Positions 13,401 through 28,019 of a stretch of DNA of 64,000 nucleotides are shown here, piece after piece. The notes below the pieces were generated by a model. It searched no databases. It saw only the letters and a list, made by a program, of their open reading frames with translations, and was not told the DNA's origin. The first letter of the stretch is position 1, and the number at the start of each line of letters is the position of its first letter. This DNA is from Siphonodentalium dalli (lineage: Eukaryota; Mollusca; Scaphopoda; Gadilida; Siphonodentaliidae), in contig CP136061.1 of assembly GCA_032622095.1 (NCBI GenBank), forward strand, positions 23,872,991 through 23,936,990, given 5' to 3'. Position numbers and translations under genes: made by a program.

Positions 13401-16400
13401 GTTCTAACCCAGAGATTCATGACTACAACTCAGGGATTTATGACTTTTTCGAAGGATTTGTGGCTCTAACCCAGAGATTCGTGAATACAACGCAGGTATT
13501 TATAATTTTTTCGAAGGATTTATGGCTCTTACCAAGAGATTCATGATTACAACTCAGGGATTTGTGACTTTTTCGAAGGATTTGTGGCTCTAACCCAGAG
13601 ATTCATGAATACAACGCAGGGATTTATGACTTTTTCGAAGGATTTGTGGCTCTATCGCAGAGATTCAATAATACAACTCTGGGATTCATGACTTTTTCGA
13701 AGGATTTATGGCTCTAACCCCGAGATTCATGACTACAACTCAGGGATTTATGACTTTTTGCAAAGGATTTATGGCTCTAACCCCGAGATTCATGACTACA
13801 ACTCAGGGATTTATGACTTTTTCAAAGGATTTATGGTTCTAACCCAGAGATTCATGAATACAACTCAGGGATTTATGACTTTTTCAAAGGATTTATGGTT
13901 CTAACCCAGAGATTCATGAATACAACTCAGGGATTTATGACTTTTTCGAAGGATTTGTGGCTCTAACCCAGAGATTCATGAATACAACGCAGGGATTTAT
14001 GACTTTTTCGAAGGATTTATGGCTCTAACCCAGAGATTCATGATTACAACTCAGGGATTTATCACTTTATCGAAGGATTTTATATTAAAATCGCTCTAAC
14101 CCAGAGATTCATGAATACAACTCAGGGATTTATGACTTTTTCGAAGGATTTATGGCTCTAACCCAGAGATTCATGAATAGAACTCAGGGATTTATGACTT
14201 TTTCGAAGGATTTATGGCTTTAACCCCGAGATTCATGACTACAACTCAGGGATTTATGACTTTTTCGAAGGATTTATGGCTCTAACACCGAGATTCATGA
14301 CTACAACTCAGGGATTTATGACTTTTTCGAAGGATTTATGGCTCTAACCCCGAGATTCATGACTACAACTCAGGGATTTTTGACTTTTTCGAAGGATTTG
14401 TGGCTCTAACCCAGAGATTCATGATTACAACTCAGGGATTTATGACTTTTTCGAAGGATTTATGGTTCTAACCCAGAGAATCATGAATAGAACTCAGGGA
14501 TTTATGACTTTTTCGAAGGATTTATGGCTCTAACCCCGAGATTCATGACTACAACTCGGGGATTTATGACTTTTTCGAAGGATTTGTGGCTCTAATCCAG
14601 AGATTCATGAATACAACGCAGGGATTTATGACTTTTTCGAAGGATTTATGGTTCCAACCCAGAGATTCATGATTACAACTCAGGGATTTATGACTGTTTT
14701 GAAGGATTTATGGCTCTAACCCGGAGATTCATGAATACAACGCAGGGATTTATGACTTTTTCGAAGGATTTGTGGCTCTAACCTCCAGATTCATGACTAC
14801 AACTCAGAGAGTTATGACTTTTTCGAAGGATTTATGGCTCTTACCCAGAGATTCATGATTACAACTCAGGGATTTGTGACTTTTTCGAAGGATTTGTGGC
14901 TCTAACCCAGAGATTCAAGAATACAACGCAGGGATTTATGACTTTTTCGAAGGATTTGTGGCTCTATCGCAGAGATTCATGAATACAACTCAGGGATTCA
15001 TGACTTTTTCGAAGGATTTATGTCTCTAACCCCGAGATTCATGACTACAACTCAGGGATTTATGACTTTTTCGAAGGATTTATGGCTCTAACCCCGAGAT
15101 TCATGACTACAACTCAGGGAGTTATGACTTTTTCGAAGGATTTATGGTTCTAACCCAGAGATTCATGAATAGAACTCAGGGATTTATGACTTTTTCGAAG
15201 GATTTATGGTTCTAACCCAGAGATTCATGAATAGAACTCAGGGATTTATGACTTTTTCGAAGGATTTATGGTTCTAACCCAGAGATTCATGAATAGAACT
15301 CAGGGATTTATGACTTTTTCGAAGGATTTATGGTTCTAACCCAGAGATTCATGAATACAACTCAGGGATTTATGACTTTTTCGAAGGATTTATGGTTCTA
15401 ACCTAGAGATTCATGATTACAACTCAGGGATTTATGACTTTATCGAAGGATTTATGGCTCTAACCCAGAGATTCGTGATTACAACTCAGGGATTCATGAC
15501 TTTTTCGAAGGATTTATGTCTCTAACCCCGAGATTCATGACTACAACTCAGGGATTTATGACTTTTTCGAAGGATTTATGGCTCTAACCCCGAGATTCAT
15601 GACTACAACTCAGGGAGTTATGACTTTTTCGAAGGATTTATGGTTCTAACCCAGAGATTCATGAATAGAACTCAGGGATTTATGACTTTTTCGAAGGATT
15701 TATGGTTCTAACCCAGAGATTCATGAATAGAACTCAGGGATTTATGACTTTTTCGAAGGATTTATGGTTCTAACCCGGAGATTCATGAATAGAACTCAGG
15801 GATTTATGACTTTTTCGAAGGATTTATGGTTCTAACCCAGAGATTCATGAATAGAACTCAGGGATTTATGACTTTTTCGAAGGATTTATGGTTCTAACCC
15901 AGAGATTCATGAATACAACTCAGGGATTTATGACTTTTTCGAAGGATTTATGGTTCTAACCCAGAGATTCATGATTACAACTCAGGGATTTATGACTTTA
16001 TCGAAGGATTTATGGCTCTAACCCAGAGATTTGTGATTACAACTCAGGGATTTATGACTTTTTTGAAGGATTTATGGCTCTAACCCGGAGATTCATGAAT
16101 ACAATTCTGGGATTTGTGACTTTTTCGATGGATTTATGGCTCTAACCCCGAGATTCATGACTACAACTCAGGGATTTATGACTTTTTCGAAGGATTTGTG
16201 GTTCTTACCCAGTGATTCATGAATACAACTCAGGGATTTATGACTTTTTGCAAAGGATTTATGGTTCTAACCCAGAGATTCATGAATACAACTCAGGGAT
16301 TTATGACTTTTTCAAAGGATTTATGGTTCTAACCCAGAGATTCATGAATACAACTCAGGAATTTATGACTTTTTCGAAGGATTTATGGCTCTAACCCCGA

Positions 16401-18925
16401 GATTCATGACTACAACTCAGGGATTTATGACTTTTTCGAAGGATTTGTGGCTCTAACCCAGAGATTCATGAATACAACGCAGGGAATTTATGACTTTTTC
16501 GAAGGATTTATGGCTCTAACCCAGAGATTCATGATTACAACTCAGGGATTTATCACTTTATCGAAGGATTTTATATTAATATGGCTCTAACCCAGAGATT
16601 CATGAATACAACTCAGGGATTTATGACTTTTTCGAAGGATTTATGGCTCTAACCCAGAGATTCATGATTACAACTCAGGGATTTATGACTTTTTCGAAGG
16701 ATTTATGGTTCTAACCCAGAGATTCATGAATAGAACTCAGGGATTTATGACTTTTTTGAAGGATTTATGGCTTTAACCCCGAGATTTATGACTACAACTC
16801 TGGGATTTATGACTTTTTCGAAGGATTTATGGTTCTAACCCAGAGATTCATGACTACAACTCAGGGATTTATGACTTTTTCGAAGGATTTGTGGCTCTAA
16901 CCCAGAGATTCGTGAATACAACGCAGGGATTTATAACTTTTTCGAAGGATTTATGGCTCTTACCCAGAGATTCATGATTACAACTCAGGGATTTGTGACT
17001 TTTTCGAAGGATTTGTGGCTCTAACCCAGAGATTCATGAATACAACGCAGGGATTTATGACTTTTTCGAAGGATTTGTGGCTCTATCGCAGAGATTCAAT
17101 AATACAACTCTGGGATTCATGACTTTTTCGAAGGATTTATGGCTCTAACCCCGAGATTCATGACTACAACTCAGGGATTTATGACTTTTTGCGAAGAATT
17201 TATGGCTCTAACCCCGAGATTCATGACTACAACTCAGGGATTTATGACTTTTTCAAAGGATTTATGGTTCTAACCCAGAGATTCATGAATACAACTCAGG
17301 GATTTATGACTTTTTCAAAGGATTTATGGTTCTAACCCAGAGATTCATGAATACAACTCAGGGATTTATGACTTTTTCGAAGGATTTGTGGCTCTAACCC
17401 AGAGATTCATGAATACAACGCAGGGATTTATGACTTTTTCGAAGGATTTATGGCTCTAACCCAGAGATTCATGATTACAACTCAGGGATTTATCACTTTA
17501 TCGAAGGATTTTATATTAAAATCGCTCTAACCCAGAGATTCATGAATACAACTCAGGGATTTATGACTTTTTCGAAGGATTTATGGCTCTAACCCAGAGA
17601 TTCATGAATAGAACTCAGGGATTTATGACTTTTTCGAAGGATTTATGGCTTTAACCCCGAGATTCATGACTACAACTCAGGGATTTATGACTTTTTCGAA
17701 GGATTTATGGCTCTAACACCGAGATTCATGACTACAACTCAGGGATTTATGACTTTTTCGAAGGATTTATGGCTCTAACCCCGAGATTCATGACTACAAC
17801 TCAGGGATTTTTGACTTTTTCGAAGGATTTGTGGCTCTAACCCAGAGATTCATGATTACAACTCAGGGATTTATGACTTTTTCGAAGGATTTATGGTTCT
17901 AACCCAGAGAATCATGAATAGAACTCAGGGATTTATGACTTTTTCGAAGGATTTATGGCTCTAACCCCGAGATTCATGACTACAACTCGGGGATTTATGA
18001 CTTTTTCGAAGGATTTGTGGCTCTAATCCAGAGATTCATGAATACAACGCAGGGATTTATGACTTTTTCGAAGGATTTATGGTTCCAACCCAGAGATTCA
18101 TGATTACAACTCAGGGATTTATGACTGTTTTGAAGGATTTATGGCTCTAACCCGGAGATTCATGAATACAACGCAGGGATTTATGACTTTTTCGAAGGAT
18201 TTGTGGCTCTAACCTCCAGATTCATGACTACAACTCAGAGAGTTATGACTTTTTCGAAGGATTTATGGCTCTTACCCAGAGATTCATGATTACAACTCAG
18301 GGATTTGTGACTTTTTCGAAGGATTTGTGGCTCTAACCCAGAGATTCAAGAATACAACGCAGGGATTTATGACTTTTTCGATGGATTTGTGGCTCTATCG
18401 CAGAGATTCATGAATACAACTCAGGGATTCATGACTTTTTCGAAGGATTTATGTCTCTAACCCCGAGATTCATGACTACAACTCAGGGATTTATGACTTT
18501 TTCGAAGGATTTATGGCTCTAACCCCGAGATTCATGACTACAACTCAGGGAGTTATGACTTTTTCGAAGGATTTATGGTTCTAACCCAGAGATTCATGAA
18601 TAGAACTCAGGTATTTATGACTTTTTCGAAGGATTTATGGTTCTAACCCAGAGATTCATGAATAGAACTCAGGGATTTATGACTTTTTCGAAGGATTTAT
18701 GGTTCTAACCCAGAGATTCATGAATAGAACTCAGGGATTTATGACTTTTTCGAAGGATTTATGGTTCTAACCCAGAGATTCATGAATACAACTCAGGGAT
18801 TTATGACTTTTTCGAAGGATTTATGGTTCTAACCTAGAGATTCATGATTACAACTCAGGGATTTATGACTTTATCGAAGGATTTATGGCTCTAACCCAGA
18901 GATTCGTGATTACAACTCAGGGATT
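10500..18925 (+). repeat. 3,430-bp higher-order repeat, about 2.5 copies
   Basis: Copies run about 10,500-13,929, 13,930-17,360 and 17,361-18,925 (partial). GACTGTTTTGAAGG falls at 11,262, 14,692 and 18,123, offsets of 3,430 and 3,431. The extra base is explained by a one-base insertion (GCAGGGAATTT) near 16,483. The unit is 55 monomers with two 9-bp insertions and two single-base insertions. Marks shared by copies 2 and 3 only (GGTTCCAACCC, CCTCCAGATTC) show they are closer to each other than to copy 1. Confidence 0.9.
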
Positions 18926-21900
18926 AATGACTTTTTTGAAGGATTTATGGCTCTAACCCGGAGATTCCTGAATACAATTCTGGGATTTGTGACTTTTTCG
19001 ATGGATTTATGGCTCTAACCCCGAGATTCATGACTACAACTCAGGGATTTATGACTTTTTCGAAGGATTTGTGGTTCTTACCCAGTGATTCATGAATACA
19101 ACTCAGGGATTTATGACTTTTTCAAAGGATTTATGGTTCTAACCCAGAGATTCATGAATACAACTCATGGATTTATGACTTTTTCAAAGGATTTATGGTT
19201 CTAACCCAGAGATTCATGAATACAACTCAGGAATTTATGACTTTTTCGAAGGATTTATGGCTCTAACCCCGAGATTCATGACTACAACTCAGGGATTTTT
19301 GACTTTTTCGAAGGATTTGTGGCTCTAACCCAGAGATTCATGATTACAACTCAGGGATTTATGACTTTTTCGAAGGATTTATGGTTCTAACCCAGAGAAT
19401 CATGAATAGAACTCAGGGATTTATGACTTTTTCGAAGGATTTATGGCTCTAACCCCGAGATTCATGAATAGAACTCAGGGATTTATGACTTTTTCGAAGG
19501 ATTTATGTCTCTAACCCCGAGATTCATGACTACAACTCGGGGATTTATGACTTTTTCGAAGGATTTGTGGCTCTAATCCAGAGATTCATGAATACAACGC
19601 AGGGATTTATGACTTTTTCGAAGGATTTATGGTTCTAACCCAGAGATTCATGATTACAACTCAGGGATTTATGACTGTTTTGAAGGATTTATGGCTCTAA
19701 CCCGGAGATTCATGAATACAACGCAGGGATTTATGACTTTTTCGAAGGATTTGTGGCTCTAACCTCGAGATTCATGACTACAACTCAGAGAGTTATGACT
19801 TTTTCGAAGGATTTATGGCTCTTACCCAGAGATTCATGATTACAACTCAGGGATTTGTGACTTTTTCGAAGGATTTGTGGCTCTAACCCAGAGATTCAAG
19901 AATACAACGCAGGGATTTATGACTTTTTCGAAGGATTTGTGGCTCTATCGCAGAGATTCATGAATACAACTCAGGGATTCATGACTTTTTCGAAGGATTT
20001 ATGTCTCTAACCCCGAGATTCATGACTACAACTCAGGGATTTATGACTTTTTCGAAGGTTTTATGGCTCTAACCCCGAGATTCATGACTACAACTCAGGG
20101 AGTTATGACTTTTTCGAAGGATTTGTGGTTCTAACCCAGAGATTCATGAATAGAACTCAGGGATTTATGACTTTTTCGAAGGATTTATGGTTCTAACCCA
20201 GAGATTCATGAATAGAACTCAGGGATTTATGACTTTTTCGAAGGATTTATGGTTCTAACCCAGAGATTCATGAATAGAACTCAGGGATTTATGACTTTTT
20301 CGAAGGATTTATGGTTCTAACCCAGAGATTCATGAATACAACTCAGGGATTTATGACTTTTTCGAAGGATTTATGGTTCTAACCCAGAGATTCATGATTA
20401 CAACTCAGGGATTTATGACTTTTTCGAAGGATTTGTGGCTCTAACCCAGAGATTCATGATTACAACTCAGGGATTTATGACTTTTTCGAAGGATTTATGG
20501 TTCTAACCCAGAGAATCATGAATAGAACTCAGGGATTTATGACTTTTTCGAAGGATTTATGGCTCTAACCCCGAGATTCATGACTACAACTCGGGGATTT
20601 ATGACTTTTTCGAAGGATTTGTGGCTCTAATCCAGAGATTCATGAATACAACGCAGGGATTTATGACTTTTTCGAAGGATTTATGGTTCCAACCCAGAGA
20701 TTCATGATTACAACTCAGGGATTTATGACTGTTTTGAAGGATTTATGGCTCTAACCCGGAGATTCATGAATACAACGCAGGGATTTATGACTTTTTCGAA
20801 GGATTTGTGGCTCTAACCTCCAGATTCATGACTACAACTCAGAGAGTTATGACTTTTTCGAAGGATTTATGGCTCTTACCCAGAGATTCATGATTACAAC
20901 TCAGGGATTTGTGACTTTTTCGAAGGATTTGTGGCTCTAACCCAGAGATTCAAGAATACAACGCAGGGATTTATGACTTTTTCGATGGATTTGTGGCTCT
21001 ATCGCAGAGATTCATGAATACAACTCAGGGATTCATGACTTTTTCGAAGGATTTATGTCTCTAACCCCGAGATTCATGACTACAACTCAGGGATTTATGA
21101 CTTTTTCGAAGGATTTATGGCTCTAACCCCGAGATTCATGACTACAACTCAGGGAGTTATGACTTTTTCGAAGGATTTATGGTTCTAACCCAGAGATTCA
21201 TGAATAGAACTCAGGGATTTATGACTTTTTCGAAGGATTTATGGCTTTAACCCCGAGATTTATGACTACAACTCTGGGATTTATGACTTTTTCGAAGGAT
21301 TTATGGTTCTAACCCAGAGATTCATGACTACAACTCAGGGATTTATGACTTTTTCGAAGGATTTGTCGCTCTAACCCAGAGATTCGTGAATACAACGCAG
21401 GGATTTATGACTTTTTCGAAGGATTTATGGCTCTTACCCAGAGATTCATGATTACAACTCAGGGATTTGTGACTTTTTCGAAGGATTTGTGGCTCTAACC
21501 CAGAGATTCATGAATACAACGCAGGGATTTATGACTTTTTCGAAGGATTTGTGGCTCTATCGCAGAGATTCAATAATACAACTCTGGGATTCATGACTTT
21601 TTCGAAGGATTTATGGCTCTAACCCCGAGATTCATGACTACAACTCAGGGATTTATGACTTTTTGCGAAGGATTTATGGCTCTAACCCCGAGATTCATGA
21701 CTACAACTCAGGGATTTATGACTTTTTCGAAGGATTTATGGTTCTAACCCAGAGATTCACGAACAGAACTCAGGGAGTTATGACTTTTTCGAAGGATTTA
21801 TGGTTCTAACCCAGAGATTCATGAATAGAACTCATGGATTTATGACTTTTTCGAAGGATTTATGGTTCTAACCCAGAGATTCATGAATAGAACTCAGGGA

Positions 21901-24900
21901 TTTATGACTTTTTCGAAGGATTTATGGCTTTAACCCCGAGATTCATGACTACAACTCAGGGATTTATGACTTTTTCGAAGGATTTATGGCTCTAACACCG
22001 AGATTCATGACTACAACTCAGGGATTTATGACTTTTTCGAAGGATTTATGGCTCTAACCCCGAGATTCATGACTACAACTCGGGGATTTATGACTTTTTC
22101 GAAGGATTTGTGGCTCTAATCCAGAGATTCATGAATACAACGCAGGGATTTATGACTTTTTCGAAGGATTTATGGTTCTAACCCAGAGATTCATGATTAC
22201 AACTCAGGGATTTATGACTGTTTTGAAGGATTTATGGCTCTAACCCGGAGATTCATGAATACAACGCAGTGATTTATGACTTTTTCGAAGGATTTGTGGC
22301 TCTAACCCCGAGATTCATGACTACAACTCAGAGAGTTATGACTTTTTCGAAGGATTTATGGCTCTTACCCAGAGATTCATGATTACAACTCAGGGATTTG
22401 TGACTTTTTCGAAGGATTTGTGGCTCTAACCCAGAGATTCAAGAATACAACGCAGGGATTTATGACTTTTTCGAAGGATTTGTGGCTCTATCGCAGAGAT
22501 TCATGAATACAACTCAGGGATTCATGACTTTTTCGAAGGATTTATGTCTCTAACCCCGAGATTCATGACTACAACTCAGGGATTTATGACTTTTTCGAAG
22601 GATTTATGGCTCTAACCCCGAGATTCATGACTACAACTCAGGGAGTTATGACTTTTTCGAAGGATTTATGGTTCTAACCCAGAGATTCATGAATAGAACT
22701 CAGGGATTTATGACTTTTTCGAAGGATTTATGGTTCTAACCCGGAGATTCATGAATAGAACTCAGGGATTTATGACTTTTTCGAAGGATTTATGGTTCTA
22801 ACCCAGAGATTCATGAATAGAACTCAGGGATTTATGACTTTTTCGAAGGATTTATGGTTCTAACCTAGAGATTCATGATTACAACTCAGGGATTTATGAC
22901 TTTATCGAAGGATTTATGGCTCTAACCCAGAGATTCGTGATTACAACTCAGGGATTAATGACTTTTTTGAAGGATTTATGGCTCTAACCCGGAGATTCCT
23001 GAATACAATTCTGGGATTTGTGACTTTTTCGATGGATTTATGGCTCTAACCCCGAGATTCATGACTACAACTCAGGGATTTATGACTTTTTCGAAGGATT
23101 TGTGGTTCTTACCCAGTGATTCATGAATACAACTCAGGGATTTATGACTTTTTCAAAGGATTTATGGTTCTAACCCAGAGATTCATGAATACAACTCATG
23201 GATTTATGACTTTTTCAAAGGATTTATGGTTCTAACCCAGAGATTCATGAATACAACTCAGGAATTTATGACTTTTTCGAAGGATTTATGGCTCTAACCC
23301 CGAGATTCATGACTACAACTCAGGGATTTTTGACTTTTTCGAAGGATTTGTGGCTCTAACCCAGAGATTCATGATTACAACTCAGGGATTTATGACTTTT
23401 TCGAAGGATTTATGGTTCTAACCCAGAGAATCATGAATAGAACTCAGGGATTTATGACTTTTTCGAAGGATTTATGGCTCTAACCCCGAGATTCATGAAT
23501 AGAACTCAGGGATTTATGACTTTTTCGAAGGATTTATGTCTCTAACCCCGAGATTCATGACTACAACTCGGGGATTTATGACTTTTTCGAAGGATTTGTG
23601 GCTCTAATCCAGAGATTCATGAATACAACGCAGGGATTTATGACTTTTTCGAAGGATTTATGGTTCTAACCCAGAGATTCATGATTACAACTCAGGGATT
23701 TATGACTGTTTTGAAGGATTTATGGCTCTAACCCGGAGATTCATGAATACAACGCAGGGATTTATGACTTTTTCGAAGGATTTGTGGCTCTAACCTCGAG
23801 ATTCATGACTACAACTCAGAGAGTTATGACTTTTTCGAAGGATTTATGGCTCTTACCCAGAGATTCATGATTACAACTCAGGGATTTGTGACTTTTTCGA
23901 AGGATTTGTGGCTCTAACCCAGAGATTCAAGAATACAACGCAGGGATTTATGACTTTTTCGAAGGATTTGTGGCTCTATCGCAGAGATTCATGAATACAA
24001 CTCAGGGATTCATGACTTTTTCGAAGGATTTATGTCTCTAACCCCGAGATTCATGACTACAACTCAGGGATTTATGACTTTTTCGAAGGTTTTATGGCTC
24101 TAACCCCGAGATTCATGACTACAACTCAGGGAGTTATGACTTTTTCGAAGGATTTGTGGTTCTAACCCAGAGATTCATGAATAGAACTCAGGGATTTATG
24201 ACTTTTTCGAAGGATTTATGGTTCTAACCCAGAGATTCATGAATAGAACTCAGGGATTTATGACTTTTTCGAAGGATTTATGGTTCTAACCCAGAGATTC
24301 ATGAATAGAACTCAGGGATTTATGACTTTTTCGAAGGATTTATGGTTCTAACCCAGAGATTCATGAATACAACTCAGGGATTTATGACTTTTTCGAAGGA
24401 TTTATGGTTCTAACCCAGAGATTCATGATTACAACTCAGGGATTTATGACTTTTTCGAAGGATTTGTGGCTCTAACCCAGAGATTCATGATTACAACTCA
24501 GGGATTTATGACTTTTTCGAAGGATTTATGGTTCTAACCCAGAGAATCATGAATAGAACTCAGGGATTTATGACTTTTTCGAAGGATTTATGGCTCTAAC
24601 CCCGAGATTCATGACTACAACTCGGGGATTTATGACTTTTTCGAAGGATTTGTGGCTCTAATCCAGAGATTCATGAATACAACGCAGGGATTTATGACTT
24701 TTTCGAAGGATTTATGGTTCCAACCCAGAGATTCATGATTACAACTCAGGGATTTATGACTGTTTTGAAGGATTTATGGCTCTAACCCGGAGATTCATGA
24801 ATACAACGCAGGGATTTATGACTTTTTCGAAGGATTTGTGGCTCTAACCTCCAGATTCATGACTACAACTCAGAGAGTTATGACTTTTTCGAAGGATTTA

Positions 24901-27055
24901 TGGCTCTTACCCAGAGATTCATGATTACAACTCAGGGATTTGTGACTTTTTCGAAGGATTTGTGGCTCTAACCCAGAGATTCAAGAATACAACGCAGGGA
25001 TTTATGACTTTTTCGATGGATTTGTGGCTCTATCGCAGAGATTCATGAATACAACTCAGGGATTCATGACTTTTTCGAAGGATTTATGTCTCTAACCCCG
25101 AGATTCATGACTACAACTCAGGGATTTATGACTTTTTCGAAGGATTTATGGCTCTAACCCCGAGATTCATGACTACAACTCAGGGAGTTATGACTTTTTC
25201 GAAGGATTTATGGTTCTAACCCAGAGATTCATGAATAGAACTCAGGTATTTATGACTTTTTCGAAGGATTTATGGTTCTAACCCAGAGATTCATGAATAG
25301 AACTCAGGGATTTATGACTTTTTCGAAGGATTTATGGTTCTAACCCAGAGATTCATGAATAGAACTCAGGGATTTATGACTTTTTCGAAGGATTTATGGT
25401 TCTAACCCAGAGATTCATGAATACAACTCAGGGATTTATGACTTTTTCGAAGGATTTATGGTTCTAACCTAGAGATTCATGATTACAACTCAGGGATTTA
25501 TGACTTTATCGAAGGATTTATGGCTCTAACCCAGAGATTCGTGATTACAACTCAGGGATTAATGACTTTTTTGAAGGATTTATGGCTCTAACCCGGAGAT
25601 TCCTGAATACAATTCTGGGATTTGTGACTTTTTCGATGGATTTATGGCTCTAACCCCGAGATTCATGACTACAACTCAGGGATTTATGACTTTTTCGAAG
25701 GATTTGTGGTTCTTACCCAGTGATTCATGAATACAACTCAGGGATTTATGACTTTTTCAAAGGATTTATGGTTCTAACCCAGAGATTCATGAATACAACT
25801 CATGGATTTATGACTTTTTCAAAGGATTTATGGTTCTAACCCAGAGATTCATGAATACAACTCAGGAATTTATGACTTTTTCGAAGGATTTATGGCTCTA
25901 ACCCCGAGATTCATGACTACAACTCAGGGATTTTTGACTTTTTCGAAGGATTTGTGGCTCTAACCCAGAGATTCATGATTACAACTCAGGGATTTATGAC
26001 TTTTTCGAAGGATTTATGGTTCTAACCCAGAGAATCATGAATAGAACTCAGGGATTTATGACTTTTTCGAAGGATTTATGGCTCTAACCCCGAGATTCAT
26101 GAATAGAACTCAGGGATTTATGACTTTTTCGAAGGATTTATGTCTCTAACCCCGAGATTCATGACTACAACTCGGGGATTTATGACTTTTTCGAAGGATT
26201 TGTGGCTCTAATCCAGAGATTCATGAATACAACGCAGGGATTTATGACTTTTTCGAAGGATTTATGGTTCTAACCCAGAGATTCATGATTACAACTCAGG
26301 GATTTATGACTGTTTTGAAGGATTTATGGCTCTAACCCGGAGATTCATGAATACAACGCAGGGATTTATGACTTTTTCGAAGGATTTGTGGCTCTAACCT
26401 CGAGATTCATGACTACAACTCAGAGAGTTATGACTTTTTCGAAGGATTTATGGCTCTTACCCAGAGATTCATGATTACAACTCAGGGATTTGTGACTTTT
26501 TCGAAGGATTTGTGGCTCTAACCCAGAGATTCAAGAATACAACGCAGGGATTTATGACTTTTTCGAAGGATTTGTGGCTCTATCGCAGAGATTCATGAAT
26601 ACAACTCAGGGATTCATGACTTTTTCGAAGGATTTATGTCTCTAACCCCGAGATTCATGACTACAACTCAGGGATTTATGACTTTTTCGAAGGTTTTATG
26701 GCTCTAACCCCGAGATTCATGACTACAACTCAGGGAGTTATGACTTTTTCGAAGGATTTATGGTTCTAACCCAGAGATTCATGAATAGAACTCAGGGATT
26801 TATGACTTTTTCGAAGGATTTATGGTTCTAACCCAGAGATTCATGAATAGAACTCAGGGATTTATGACTTTTTCGAAGGATTTATGGTTCTAACCCAGAG
26901 ATTCATGAATAGAACTCAGGGATTTATGACTTTTTCGAAGGATTTATGGTTCTAACCCAGAGATTCATGAATACAACTCAGGGATTTATGACTTTTTCGA
27001 AGGATTTATGGTTCTAACCCAGAGATTCATGATTACAACTCAGGGATTTATGACT
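17816..27055 (+). repeat. 4,031/6,635/2,604-bp nested higher-order repeats
   Basis: GACTGTTTTGAAGG occurs at 18,123, 19,673, 20,727, 22,216, 23,704, 24,758 and 26,308. The spacings 1,550, 1,054, 1,489, 1,488, 1,054 and 1,550 read the same in both directions. About 18.8-21.2 kb matches 22.9-25.2 kb at offset 4,031 (GGATTAATG at 18,921 and 22,952). About 17.8-20.4 kb matches 24.45-27.05 kb at offset 6,635 (CAGGTATTT at about 18,607 and 25,242). About 17.8-18.6 kb recurs at 20.4-21.2 kb at offset 2,604 (42 monomers). This central block has no monomers with the 9-bp insertion. Confidence 0.85.
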
Positions 27056-28019
27056 TTATCGAAGGATTTATGGCTCTAACCCAGAGATTCGTGATTACAA
27101 CTCAGGGATTTATGACTTTTTTGAAGGATTTATGTCTCTAACCCGGAGATTCATGAATACAATTCTGGGATTTGTGACTTTTTCGATGGATTTATGGCTC
27201 TAACCCCGAGATTCATGACTACAACTCAGGGATTTATGACTTTTTCGAAGGATTTGTGGTTCTTACCCAGTGATTCATGAATACAACTCAGGGATTTATG
27301 ACTTTTTCAAAGGATTTATGGTTCTAACCCAGAGATTCATGAATACAACTCATGGATTTATGACTTTTTCAAAGGATTTATGGTTCTAACCCAGAGATTC
27401 ATGAATACAACTCAGGAATTTATTACTTTTTCGAAGGATTTATGGCTCTAACCCAGAGATTCTTGACTACAACTCAGGGATTTGTGACTTTTTCGAAGGA
27501 TTTGTGGCTCTAACCCAGAGATTCTTGACTACAACTCAGGGATTTGTGACTTTTTCGAAGGATTTATGGCTCTTACCCAGAGATTCATGATTACAACTCA
27601 GGGATTTGTGACTTTTTCGAAGGATTTGTGGCTCTAACCCAGAGATTCATGAATACAACGCAGGGATTTATGACTTTTTCGAAGGATTTGTGGCTCTATC
27701 GCAGAGATTCAATAATACAACTCTGGGATTTATGACTTTTTCGAAGGATTTGTGGCTCTAACCCCGAGATTCATGACTACAACTCAGGGATTTATGACTT
27801 TTTGCGAAGGATTTATGGCTCTAACCCCGAGATTCATGACTACAACTCAGGGATTTATGACTTTTTGCGAAGGATTTGTGGTTCTTACCCAGTGATTCAT
27901 GAATACAACTCAGGGATTTATGACTTTTTCAAAGGATTTATGGTTCTAACCCAGAGATTCATGAATACAACTCAGGGATTTATGACTTTTTCAAAGGATT
28001 TATGGTTCTAACCCAGAGA

